Positions 53,311 through 61,666 of a stretch of 64,000 nt of DNA are shown one piece after another (position 1 is the stretch's first letter; every line of letters begins with the position of its first letter). The stretch is from contig NZ_JAKZHU010000001.1 of the NCBI RefSeq assembly GCF_022568795.1, forward strand, positions 1,116,001-1,180,000. The letters run 5' to 3'. The stretch is from Arsenicicoccus dermatophilus (lineage in GTDB: Bacteria > Actinomycetota > Actinomycetes > Actinomycetales > Dermatophilaceae). A program made the translations under genes and the position numbers. Under the pieces are notes generated by a model, which had not been told where the DNA came from, did no database searches, and was given only the letters and a program-made list of their open reading frames with translations.

Positions 53311-54567
53311 TCAGAGCCGTATGCCGAGGAGGGCGTCGAGCGCGTCGCCCACCGTCTCGCCCTGGCCGGCGTGCGCCCCCGCGGCCGCGCACCAGGCGTC
53401 GACGGCGGCCAGCGCGGCCGGGGTGTCCAGGTCCTGGCACAGCGCGGCGCGGACCTGCCCGACCACCTCGTCCGCGGGCGGGGTGGTCTCCCGGGCGACG
53501 CCTGCGCGCCAGCGGGTCAGCCGCTCCTGGGCCCGCGCGAGCAGCGCGTCGGTCCAGGACCACTCGGTGCGGTAGTGCTGGTCGAGGAGCACCAGCCGCA
53601 CGGCCATCGGGTCGACGCCCTGCTCGCGCAGCCGGGAGACGAGCACCAGGTTGCCCTTGGACTTGCTCATCTTCTCCCCGTCCAGGCCCACCATGGCCTG
53701 GTGCAGGTAGGCGCTCGCGAACGCCGGCTCCCCGGTCAGCCCCACGGCCTGGACGGCCGACATCTCGTGGTGCGGGAAGACCAGGTCGGTGCCGCCGCCC
53801 TGCACGTCGAAGCCCATGCCCAGGGTGCCCAGCGCGATGGTGGTGCACTCGATGTGCCAGCCGGGTCGGCCGCACCCGAGCTCGCCGCCCTGCCAGGCGG
53901 GCTCGCCGCGTCGCTCGGCGCGCCACAGGAGCGGGTCGAGGGCGTCGCGCTTGCCGGGGCGGTCCGGGTCGCCGCCGCGGTCGGCGAAGACCTCGAGCAT
54001 CTGCTCGCGGGTCCAGCCGGAGACCTCTCCGAAGCTCGCCTGGCGGGACAGGTCCAGGTAGTAGTCCCGGGCGCCGTCGGCGACGAGCCCTGCGTCGGGG
54101 CCGGTGATCTCGACGGGGTACGCCGCGCCGGCGCGGACCAGCTGCTGGACCTGGTCGGCGACCCGGTCCACGGACTCGACCACCCCGACGTAGTCGGTGG
54201 GCGGGAGCACCCGCAGCGCGGTCATGTCGTCGCGGAAGAGCTGGATCTCCTTGGTGGCCAGGGCGGTCCAGTCGACGCCGTCGCGTGCCGCCCGCTCGAG
54301 CAGGGGGTCGTCGACGTCGGTGATGTTCTGGGTGTAGGCGACCTCGTGCCCGGCCTGTCGCAGCGCGCGGCCGAGCAGGTCGAAGGTGACGTAGGTGGCC
54401 GCGTGCCCCATGTGGGTCGCGTCGTACGGCGTGATCCCGCAGCAGTAGATCCGTGCGGTCGGGCCGGGCGTCAGCGCCACGACCTCGCCTCGGGCGGTGT
54501 CGTGGATCCGGACGGGCAGCGGGGTGCCGGGGACGGTGGGGACGGCGGGGGCGGGCCAGGACTTCAC
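53311..54567 (-). CDS. mshC: Cysteine:glucosaminyl-inositol ligase MshC
   Basis: 418 residues, a CysS-like class I synthetase without the anticodon domain. Zinc Cys in [10 protein letters not shown], the HIGH equivalent as [35 protein letters not shown], and [13 protein letters not shown]. MshC joins cysteine to GlcN-inositol in mycothiol synthesis. The neighbouring genes (SCO1664-like, DUF3090, phosphatase) form the block that often accompanies mshC, which confirms it as MshC rather than cysteinyl-tRNA synthetase. TAGGCT six bases before GTG gives a leaderless mRNA. Confidence 0.95.
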   Translation of the reverse strand: MKSWPAPAVPTVPGTPLPVRIHDTARGEVVALTPGPTARIYCCGITPYDATHMGHAATYVTFDLLGRALRQAGHEVAYTQNITDVDDPLLERAARDGVDWTALATKEIQLFRDDMTALRVLPPTDYVGVVESVDRVADQVQQLVRAGAAYPVEITGPDAGLVADGARDYYLDLSRQASFGEVSGWTREQMLEVFADRGGDPDRPGKRDALDPLLWRAERRGEPAWQGGELGCGRPGWHIECTTIALGTLGMGFDVQGGGTDLVFPHHEMSAVQAVGLTGEPAFASAYLHQAMVGLDGEKMSKSKGNLVLVSRLREQGVDPMAVRLVLLDQHYRTEWSWTDALLARAQERLTRWRAGVARETTPPADEVVGQVRAALCQDLDTPAALAAVDAWCAAAGAHAGQGETVGDALDALLGIRL

Positions 54568-54641
54568 GCGCGCAGCCTAGCCGTCACCGGCGACACCGGT
54601 CGGTCACGGTGCGTCGTCGCGCGGGTCGACGGGCCCCGGGC

Positions 54642-55595
54642 TCACAGCGGCGGCCAGGGGATCGGGTAGTGCCCGGGCGCGGGCTGCGGGTAGGTGCCCG
54701 TGGCCAGCAGCCCCGCCACCCGCGCGCGCAAGGCGTCAACCTCCCGGCCGCTGAGCAGCTCCACCAGCCCGCGCTGCGGCCCCTGCCCCGCCAGCAGCGC
54801 CGACGCGGGGTCGTCGAGCAGGGACGCCAGCAGCGACAGCCGCTCCAGCTCGGCGTGGGGCAGCGGGTCCCCGACCCAGCCCCACAGGACGGTGCGCAGC
54901 TTGGCCTCGTCGTGCAGCGTCAGCCCGTGGTCGATGCCCCACGCCCGACCGGCGGGGTCGACCAGGACGTGGGATCCCTTGCGGTCGGCGTTGTTGACCA
55001 CGCAGTCGTATGCCGAGAAGCGCCGGGCGACCTCGTCGCCCGCGTGCACGACCACCACGTCCTCGCCCTCGGGCGTCTCGCCCGCGAAGACCGGCAGCCA
55101 GCCCTCGGGCACCTGCTCGGGGACCACCACGTCCACGAGGGTGGGGGCGTCCTCGTCGTGGTCCACCCACAGCTGCACCGAGCCCGGGCCGAGGGGGCCC
55201 TCGCGCAGCACGGTGGGCGGCACCACGTGCCACCCGCCCTCGTGGGACACGACGAACGCCGCGACCTCGCGCTGGGCGAGCGTGGCCGGCGGGAAGTCCC
55301 GCAGCGGCCGCTCCCCGCGGGTGGGCTTGTAGACCACCCGCCAGGCGTCCTCGCCGTCGGGGTCGCCCAGCAGCCCCAGGAAGACACCGTTGGACGCCTC
55401 GAGCATCTGCCCCACGAGGGTGAGCTCGTCGCGGGCCAGGCGGTCGAGGATCGCGGCGACGGCGTCGCGGTCGGTGGGGTCGACGAGCGGGTTGGGGCGG
55501 GCGAGCACGGCCTGGACCGCGGCCAGCTCACCCTCCGGGCTCTCCTCGGCGAGCGACTCCCGCCCCGGCCGCTCCTGCTCGTGCGGATCGGTCAC
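54642..55595 (-). CDS. SCO1664 family protein
   Basis: 317 residues. LTLVGQMLEASNGVFLGLLG, WRVVYKPTRGERPLRDFP, CVVNNADRKGSHVLVD and WGIDHGLTLHDEAKLRTVLWGW are hallmarks of the SCO1664/PI3-PI4-kinase-like family: a Lys in VYKP, a His/Asn/Asp set (NNADRK) and IDHG, as in small-molecule kinase folds. No activity is known. It starts one base after the DUF3090 stop, so they form an operon with mshC downstream. A link to mycothiol is inferred from neighbourhood. Confidence 0.88.
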   Translation of the reverse strand: MTDPHEQERPGRESLAEESPEGELAAVQAVLARPNPLVDPTDRDAVAAILDRLARDELTLVGQMLEASNGVFLGLLGDPDGEDAWRVVYKPTRGERPLRDFPPATLAQREVAAFVVSHEGGWHVVPPTVLREGPLGPGSVQLWVDHDEDAPTLVDVVVPEQVPEGWLPVFAGETPEGEDVVVVHAGDEVARRFSAYDCVVNNADRKGSHVLVDPAGRAWGIDHGLTLHDEAKLRTVLWGWVGDPLPHAELERLSLLASLLDDPASALLAGQGPQRGLVELLSGREVDALRARVAGLLATGTYPQPAPGHYPIPWPPL

Positions 55596-55596
55596 G

Positions 55597-56187
55597 TCAG
55601 CGTCGGTAGCCGTTGGCGCGCGGGCAGATGTGGCCCTCGGGGTCCAGCGGCTCGCCGCAGAAGGGGCAGGGTGCCCGCCCGGCCGCGACCAGCGCCAGCG
55701 ACCGCCGGGCGAAGGCCCGCGCCTGGGCCGGGGAGAGCACGACCCGCACCACCGTGGTGGGGGGCGTGGCCTGCTGCTCGGTCAGGCCCGTCGCGGCGCG
55801 GGCGTCGTCGCGGGCGGCCTCCTCCAGCGGGTCGTCGCCGTCCACGTCCAGGTCGCCGTCGGCGCAGTCGATCACCACGACCCCGCGCACCGGCTCGTAG
55901 GCCAGACCCAGGCTCTGGATCCGGAACTCGTCCTCGATGGGCGTCCCGAGCGGGTCGTTGTCCTGCAGCAGGCTCGCCGCGGCCTCCGATCCCTCGATGG
56001 GGGCATACATGTCGATCAGGTCGTTGCACCGGTCGGCGAGGACCTGCACCTGCTGCTTCTCCAGGGACATGCTCGTGAGCCGACCGCGGCCGGCGGCCTG
56101 CAGGAAGAAGGTGCGTTGACCGGGGGGTCCGACGGTCCCGGCGACGAAGCGCTCCGGCGGGTCGAAGACGTGCTGCGGCGTGACCAT
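55597..56187 (-). CDS. DUF3090 family protein
   Basis: About 196 residues from ATG at 56187, chosen because TAGGGT lies seven bases upstream; an ATG at 56193 is only one base from the box. Family features: FDPPERFVAGTVGPPGQRTFFLQA, SMSLEKQQVQVLADRCNDLI and a C-terminal zinc-like knuckle CPFCGEPLDPEGHICPRANGY. Strictly actinobacterial, almost always beside SCO1664-like and mshC genes. Function unknown. Confidence 0.92.
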   Translation of the reverse strand: MVTPQHVFDPPERFVAGTVGPPGQRTFFLQAAGRGRLTSMSLEKQQVQVLADRCNDLIDMYAPIEGSEAAASLLQDNDPLGTPIEDEFRIQSLGLAYEPVRGVVVIDCADGDLDVDGDDPLEEAARDDARAATGLTEQQATPPTTVVRVVLSPAQARAFARRSLALVAAGRAPCPFCGEPLDPEGHICPRANGYRR

Positions 56188-56197
56188 GCTCATGACC

Positions 56198-56956
56198 CTA
56201 GGCCGTCCCGCCGCCGACGACGGCGTCACCGGACGGTGCGTCGGTCTCGCGCGAGCCCCCGGCCGCCGGTGCCAGCGAGGCCAGGTCCGCGCCGGTGTCG
56301 TTGACCCGCACCAGGAACGGCCGGGTCGCGGTGTAGCGCAGCACAGACACCGAGGCCGGGCCGGCCACGATCCGCTGGAAGTGGTCCAGGTGGGTGCCGG
56401 CCGCGTCGGCGAGGACCGCCTTGATCGGGTCGCCGTGGCTCACCGCGACCCACAGGGCCTCGGGGCCGTGCTCGGACCCGACGAGCCGGTCCAGGTCGCG
56501 CACGGCGGCGACGACGCGGTGCGCCATGTCCGCGATCGACTCGGCGGGGAAGGGCGCACCGGCCACGGCGTCCTCCCCGCCCGCGCCACGCTCGTCCTGC
56601 GGGAACCGCGCCCGCGAGGGATGGTCCTGCACGGTCCGCCACAGCTCCTCCCCCGCCAGCTCGGCCAGCGGGCGGCCCGTCCAGGCGCCATACCGGCACT
56701 CGCCGAGGTCGTCGGTGGTCACCCGTCGCACCCCGGACCACCCGGCCGCGGCGGACAGCTCGTCAGCGGTCTCCTGGCAGCGCTGCAGCGGGCTCACCGC
56801 GACGAGGGCCACCGGCAGCCCGGCGAGGCGCTCGCCCAGGGCACGCGCCTGGGCGACGCCGACCTCGTCGAGACCGACCCCGGGGGTCCAGCCCGCGAGG
56901 GTCCCGGAGGCGTTGGCGGCGGTGCGTCCGTGACGGACGAGCAGGAGCGTGGGCAC
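56198..56956 (-). CDS. Histidine phosphatase family protein (MSMEG_4193 type)
   Basis: 252 residues. LLLVRHGRTAANASGTLAGW carries the catalytic RHG; AVSPLQRCQETAD and AVSHGDPIKAVLADA (second His) complete the active site. Members next to DUF3090 and SCO1664-like genes are named MSMEG_4193 family phosphomutases. Start GTG at 56956 with GGTGAG. Its TAG stop codon overlaps the -10 box (TAGGGT) of the DUF3090 promoter. Confidence 0.9.
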   Translation of the reverse strand: MPTLLLVRHGRTAANASGTLAGWTPGVGLDEVGVAQARALGERLAGLPVALVAVSPLQRCQETADELSAAAGWSGVRRVTTDDLGECRYGAWTGRPLAELAGEELWRTVQDHPSRARFPQDERGAGGEDAVAGAPFPAESIADMAHRVVAAVRDLDRLVGSEHGPEALWVAVSHGDPIKAVLADAAGTHLDHFQRIVAGPASVSVLRYTATRPFLVRVNDTGADLASLAPAAGGSRETDAPSGDAVVGGGTA

Positions 56957-57013
56957 CTCACCACTGTGCCACGAGGTCACCCCGCAGGCCCCTGACGCGT
57001 ACCCTCGGGGCTT

Positions 57014-58018
57014 GTGATCGTCGACCAGGCCCTGTATCGCCAAGGCCGCCGCCAGCCGTGCGGCGACCTCTCCGAGGAGCTGTCGGCGCTGCGCGACCGC
57101 CAGGACGACGGCTTCCTGTGGATCGGGCTCAAGGACCCGACCGACGAGGAGTTCGCGCTGGTCAACGAGGAGCTGGGACTGCACCCCCTCGCCGTGGAGG
57201 ACGCGCTGACCGGCGAGCAGCGGGCCAAGCTCGACATCTACGACGACACGCTGTTCATGGTGGTCAAGACGCTGCGCTACGTTGAGCGCACCAGCGACGT
57301 GGAGACCGGCGAGGTCATGCTCTTCGCCGGCGACCGTTTCGTCCTCACCGTCCGCAACGGCGAGGCCAATCCCCTGGCCGGCGTCCGCGCCCGCCTGGAG
57401 CTCGCCCCCGAGCAGCTCGTCCACGGCCCCGCCGCGGTGATCTACAGCGTCCTGGACTCGATCGTGGACAACTACGTGCTCATCGACACCGAGCTGCAGG
57501 AGGACCTGGACCGCATCGAGCGCAACGTCTTCGGCGGCGCCCAGGGCGACTTCGCCTCGGAGATCTACGAGCTCAAGCGTGAGGTGTTGGAGTTCAAGCG
57601 CGCGTCGGTGCCGCTCGCCGAGCCGGTGCGCCGCCTGGCCAAGGACCGCTCGGTGCCGGTGGTGCACAAGCCCGCCCGTCCCTTCTTCGGCGACGTCCTG
57701 GACCACCTGCTGCGCGTCAACGACCACGTCGAGTCCTACGACCGGCTGCTCACCGACGTGCTCAACGCCCACCTCGCCCAGATCGGCGTCCGGCAGAACG
57801 AGGACATGCGCAAGATCTCCGCGTGGGCGGCGATGGGCGTGTGGCCCACCATGATCGCGGGCATCTACGGCCAGAACTTCCGGTTCATGCCCGAGCTGGA
57901 GGCCAGCGTCACCGTCGGCGGCACCGAGGTCTACTGGGGCTACTGGTACGCCCTCGCCCTGATGGCTGGCGGCAGCGGCTACCTCTACCGCCTGTTCAAG
58001 CGCTCCGGCTGGCTCTGA
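57014..58018 (+). CDS. CorA-like divalent metal transporter with GQN in place of GMN
   Basis: 334 residues with a long cytosolic N-terminal domain, the stalk helix (ELQEDLDRIERNVFGG) and two C-terminal membrane segments (AMGVWPTMIAGIYGQNF and YWYALALMAGGSGYLYRLF). The hallmark YGMNF is replaced by YGQNF (Gly286-Gln287-Asn288). In CorA the Met is part of the pore-mouth motif that binds hydrated Mg; a Gln here could change selectivity. Start GTG with TACCCT eight bases upstream. Ends in a strong terminator. Confidence 0.88.
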   Translation: MIVDQALYRQGRRQPCGDLSEELSALRDRQDDGFLWIGLKDPTDEEFALVNEELGLHPLAVEDALTGEQRAKLDIYDDTLFMVVKTLRYVERTSDVETGEVMLFAGDRFVLTVRNGEANPLAGVRARLELAPEQLVHGPAAVIYSVLDSIVDNYVLIDTELQEDLDRIERNVFGGAQGDFASEIYELKREVLEFKRASVPLAEPVRRLAKDRSVPVVHKPARPFFGDVLDHLLRVNDHVESYDRLLTDVLNAHLAQIGVRQNEDMRKISAWAAMGVWPTMIAGIYGQNFRFMPELEASVTVGGTEVYWGYWYALALMAGGSGYLYRLFKRSGWL

Positions 58019-58039
58019 GCGGGCGTCGGCACTCTCCCA

Positions 58040-58090
58040 TATGCCGCAGAGCCGGCACCTTCGCGCAGAAGGTGCCGGCTCTGCGGCATA
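58040..58090. terminator. Bidirectional terminator between corA-like gene and uppP
   Basis: Perfect 23-bp inverted repeat (58040-58062 and 58068-58090), 5-base loop, between two convergent genes. Confidence 0.9.
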
Positions 58091-58120
58091 CGGGACGGTC
58101 GTCGCGGACCCGCCGCAGGA

Positions 58121-58978
58121 TCAGGTGGCGGACATCATCCCGGTGCCCAGGGCGACCAGCACCGCCGCGCCGACCAGGACGCGCCACCCGATGAAGAAGG
58201 ACAGCGAGTTGTTGCGGACGAAGCGCAGCAACCACGCGATCGAGGCGTAGGCGACCACGAAGGACACGAAGGTGCCGACCACCAGCTGGCCCACCCCCAC
58301 GACCGAGGTGTCCACGTCCTTCATCTCGTAGAGCCCGGCGCCCACCAGGGCCGGGATCGCCATGAAGAAGGACAGCTCGGTGGCGGTCACCCGGTCCAGG
58401 CCCCGGAACAGACCGGCCGCGATGGTCGAGCCGGACCGGGACACGCCGGGCACCAGCGAGCAGCACTGCATCAGGCCGATGAACAGGCCGTCCTTGACGG
58501 TCACCGCAGGGCGCTCCGGACGGTGGCGGGCCCCCGCGTGCAGCCGCGCGTAGTAGCGCTCCGCCGCCCAGATGACCACGGACCACAGGATCAGCGCCGC
58601 GCCGACCACCCACAGGGAGCGCAGCGGGCCCTTGATCAGCGACTTGAACGCCAGCGCCGCCACGACCACGGGGATCGACCCCACGATGACCGCCCAGGCC
58701 AGGGAGTACTCCTCGCGGTCCCGCTTCGAGGCGTCCCTGAGCCCGCCGACCCAGGCGAGGAACATCCCCTTGATCTTGCCCCAGAAGTAGATCAGGGTCG
58801 CGAGGATCGCCCCGAGCTGGATCACCGCCGTGAAGGACGTGATCGCCGGATCGTTGACCTGCAGGCCCAGCAGCTTCTCGGCGATGGTCAGGTGACCCGT
58901 CGAGGAGACCGGGAGGTACTCGGTGACTCCCTCGACGATGCCGAGGATGATCGAGTCGAGATAGCTCAGGGAAGACAC
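58121..58978 (-). CDS. uppP: Undecaprenyl-diphosphatase UppP
   Basis: 285 residues from a GTG. The two active-site motifs are intact: VEGVTEYLPVSSTGHL with the catalytic Glu, and LVPGVSRSGSTIAAG with the Arg and Ser. About eight membrane segments are predicted. It recycles undecaprenyl diphosphate to the monophosphate for cell-wall synthesis and gives bacitracin resistance. Stands alone, bounded by terminators on both sides. Confidence 0.95.
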   Translation of the reverse strand: MSSLSYLDSIILGIVEGVTEYLPVSSTGHLTIAEKLLGLQVNDPAITSFTAVIQLGAILATLIYFWGKIKGMFLAWVGGLRDASKRDREEYSLAWAVIVGSIPVVVAALAFKSLIKGPLRSLWVVGAALILWSVVIWAAERYYARLHAGARHRPERPAVTVKDGLFIGLMQCCSLVPGVSRSGSTIAAGLFRGLDRVTATELSFFMAIPALVGAGLYEMKDVDTSVVGVGQLVVGTFVSFVVAYASIAWLLRFVRNNSLSFFIGWRVLVGAAVLVALGTGMMSAT

Positions 58979-59058
58979 GAGGATCGCTTTCGTGGGGGGA
59001 CGGCGGGGGTTGGCCGTGCCCCATTGTGCTGCATGCGCTCTGTGCCCGTGCTGAACCC

Positions 59059-59097
59059 CCAGGAGGCCGGGTCCCGTCCTGGGACCCGGCCTCCTGG
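59059..59097 (-). terminator. Terminator upstream of uppP
   Basis: Perfect 17-bp inverted repeat (59059-59075 and 59081-59097), 5-base loop. On the minus strand it follows the acidic-tail gene and precedes uppP. Confidence 0.8.
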
Positions 59098-59128
59098 TGC
59101 GCGTCGTGTGCTCGGCCCCGCCTCGGCG

Positions 59129-59467
59129 TCAGTGCCGTCGGCGGCGGCCCGGAGCGGCGCCGTCACCGACGAGGCGCGTCGTCCTCGTCGTCGTCCTCGT
59201 CGTACTCCTCGTCGTCGAGCCCGACGTAACGGCCGTCCTCGTCGTCGTAGTCGTCGTCGTCCTCGTCCTCGGTGTAGATCCCGAGGGGGTCACCTCGCCG
59301 AAGGCATCGTCGATGGCCTCGTCGTAGACCTCGAACGCGTCGGCCAGCTCCTGGTAGGCGCTGACGACGGCTGGGTCGTCATCACCGCGGCGCGAGGCAG
59401 CAGCCTCGAAGTGACGCTCGATCGCGGCGATGAAGGTGGCCAGGGCGGCGCGCGGGTCGGTGCTCAT
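59129..59467 (-). CDS. Small helical protein with an acidic tail, likely frameshifted
   Basis: As read, 112 residues: MSTDPRAALATFIAAIERHF, then DDDPAVVSAYQELADAFEVYDEAIDDAFGEVTP, then a tail of Thr/Arg repeats. If one C is restored in the five-base run at 59285-59289 the tail becomes a normal acidic one (GIYTEDEDDDDYDDEDGRY, then EEYDEDDDEDDAPRR) ending at 59163. The acidic version fits the family better, so a missing base is likely. Function unknown. TAACGT seven bases before the ATG implies a leaderless mRNA. Confidence 0.7.
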   Translation of the reverse strand: MSTDPRAALATFIAAIERHFEAAASRRGDDDPAVVSAYQELADAFEVYDEAIDDAFGEVTPSGSTPRTRTTTTTTTRTAVTSGSTTRSTTRTTTRTTRLVGDGAAPGRRRRH

Positions 59468-59561
59468 GACACAGACGTTACCGCGTCTGCGCGGACACTG
59501 GCCATGGTGATCCCCGATTGTCGGGCAGGGTGGGCCCGACCCCGCGCACGGAGGAGTCCCC

Positions 59562-59747
59562 ATGGCCGAGTACGAGTACCGCACCTTGACCTTCGCCCGC
59601 GACGCGTCCCGCGGCGACATCCGCAAGGCGCTCGCCGACGCGGCCGAGTACGGCCACTGGGAGCTGACCCTGATGGCGATCTACTGGGGCGGCGCGCGGC
59701 GGGCCGAGGTGCGCCGCCGGGTGGTCCGGGTGGAGCGCACCGCCTGA
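59562..59747 (+). CDS. DUF5703 family small protein
   Basis: 61 residues with ATG preceded by GGAGGAG. AEYEYRTLTFARDASRGDIRKALADAAEYGHWELTLMAIYWGG, then the basic end RRRVVRVERTA, is a recognised actinobacterial small-protein family. Function unknown; probably a single alpha/beta unit. Divergent from the acidic-tail gene across 94 bases. Confidence 0.85.
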   Translation: MAEYEYRTLTFARDASRGDIRKALADAAEYGHWELTLMAIYWGGARRAEVRRRVVRVERTA

Positions 59748-59774
59748 CCTGCCGGGGATCCCGCCCGGTGGGCC

Positions 59775-61111
59775 TCAGCAGGTCGCGAGCAGCCGCTGCA
59801 GCACCCGCGTGCCGAAGTGCAGCGAGTCCACCGGGATCCGCTCGTCGATCCCGTGGAACATCCCCACGAAGTCCAGCTCCGCGGGCAGCCGCAGCGGCGC
59901 GAAGCCGTAGCCCGTGATCCCGAGCAGCGACAGCGCCTTGTTGTCCGTGCCGCCGGACAGGCAGTACGGCAGCAGCAGCGAGCCCGGGTCCTCGGCCTGC
60001 AGGGCGTCGCGCATCCGGTCGACCAGCCGCCCCTCGAAGGGCGCCTCCAGCGCCACGTCCCGGTGGTGGACGCTCACCTCGACGTGCTCGCCCGCCAGCG
60101 CGCGGATCGTCGCCATGAGCTCCTCCTCGTGGCCGGGCAGGAAGCGGCAGTCCAGGCAGGCCGAGGCGGTCTGCGGGATGACGTTGTGCTTGTAGCCGCT
60201 GTCGAGCATCGTGAAGTTGCTCGTGTCCTGCAGCGTGCCCAGCACGAAGCCGCGGGCGCCGCCGATGTGCTCGAGCAGGGCGGCGGCGTCCTCGTCGGTG
60301 TAGCCCGTGCCCGTGGTCGCCGAGAGGCCGTCCAGCAGCGCGCGGACGCTCGCGACGTAGGTGCGGGGCCACGTGTGGGCGTCGATCCGCTCGATGGCGC
60401 GGGCGAGGCGGACGACGGCGTTCTCGTCGTTGGGGACGGACCCGTGACCGGCCCGGCCGTGGGCGGTCAGGCGAAGCCAGGCGATGCCCTTCTCGGCCGT
60501 CTGCAGCAGGTAGGCGCGGACCTGCTCGCCGGTGTCCTTGCGGGGGATCGTCACCGAGTAGCCGCCGACCTCGGAGATCGCCTCGGTCGCGCCCTCGAAG
60601 AGCTCCGGGTGGTGGTCGACCATCCAGTGCGAGCCCTTGGTGCCGCCCGCCTCCTCGTCGGCGAAGAACGCGAACACCAGGTCCCGCGGCGGCGTCGTCC
60701 CGGTCCGGGCCAGGTGGCGCAGGGTGGCCAGGATCATGGCGTCCATGTCCTTCATGTCCACCGCGCCGCGACCCCAGATGCAGCCGTCGCGCACCTCCGC
60801 GGAGAAGGGATCCACCGACCAGTCGGCGGCATCGGCAGGCACCACGTCGGTGTGGCCGTGCACCACCAGCGCCGGCCGGTTCGGGTCCGCGCCCTCGAGC
60901 CGGACCACGACGTTGCCGCGCCGGTCCTCGGACTCGGCGTAGAAGGGATCCAGACCCACCTCGGTCAGCAGCCCCATGACGTGCTCGGCGGCCTCCCGCT
61001 CCCCGGCCCCGACCCGTCGCCGTAGTTGCTGGAGTCGATGCGGATCAGGTCGCGGCAGATCTGCTCGACCTCGTCGACGGGATCGATCGCGGGGGCACTG
61101 TGGTCGGTCAT
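59775..61111 (-). pseudogene. M20 family peptidase (ArgE/DapE-like), frameshifted near the N-terminus
   Basis: The true start is ATG at 61111 (MTDHSAPAIDPVDEVEQICR, IRIDSSNYGDGSG), with TAGGGT six bases upstream. At about 61007-61015 the frame changes and the rest (AGEREAAEHVMGLLTEVGLD onward) is in another frame: one base seems missing beside a C-rich run. Repaired, it gives about 445 residues with zinc ligands in VVHGHTDVVPAD, GRGAVDMKDM and FFADEEAGGTKG. If the shift is real the protein is lost unless it starts downstream; if it is a sequencing error this is a normal enzyme. Confidence 0.8.
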
Positions 61112-61262
61112 GGCTCGACCCTAGCCAGGGAGGCGGCCGTATGCCGGGGCGCGCACCTCGTCGTCGTGTCCCTCGGTCCGTCGGCGGCGACGCAGGTGGG
61201 GGACACCGCACGCCATGGGGGACGTCGCCGGTCCGGGACCGACCTGCCCCGGGGCACGACAA

Positions 61263-61291
61263 AGGCCCCGAGTAGTGATGACTCAGGGCCT
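61263..61291 (-). terminator. Terminator of tRNA-Leu
   Basis: 11-bp stem with one T-G pair (61263-61273 and 61281-61291), loop of seven, followed on the minus strand by TTTG. It lies directly downstream of the tRNA gene. Confidence 0.7.
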
Positions 61292-61301
61292 CTGCGACGT
61301 G

Positions 61302-61386
61302 TGTCCGAGGGGGGACTTGAACCCCCACGTCCGATAAAGGACACTAGCACCTCAAGCTAGCGCGTCTGCCATTCCGCCACCCGGAC
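61302..61386 (-). tRNA. tRNA-Leu (anticodon GAG)
   Basis: Acceptor stem GTCCGGG pairs with CTCGGAC, discriminator A. The anticodon arm CTAGC-TTGAGGT-GCTAG has GAG at the centre. A long variable arm (GTCCTTTATCGGAC) marks a class II tRNA, and the T arm reads GGGGGTTCAAGTCCCCC. The CCA end is not encoded. It decodes CUC and CUU. Confidence 0.95.
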
Positions 61387-61604
61387 AGGGTGCGTGCTCG
61401 GGATCACCGGGCAACGACGTGAAACTCTAGCAGCCCTCCCCCGCTTTGCCGAATTCGTCGGCCCGGCGTGGCCGGGGGCCGTGGCGCCCTCACCGACCGA
61501 CGTCCCTGGCGGCAGTCCGACGCGCATCGGCGACGCCGCGGTCGGACGGACGCACCCAGGCGCCCCGACCACGCCCGGGTGGTGCGCCGGCTCGGGATGC
61601 GCAC

Positions 61605-61644
61605 CGAGGAGGGGCCCGCGACATCGGTCGCGGACCCCTCCTCG
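61605..61644 (-). terminator. Terminator after the DEAD-box helicase
   Basis: 18-bp inverted repeat with one mismatch (61605-61622 and 61627-61644), ATCG loop, just after the helicase stop codon at 61667. Confidence 0.75.
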
Positions 61645-61666
61645 TGAGGTGCCTGGTGAGCGGGGC

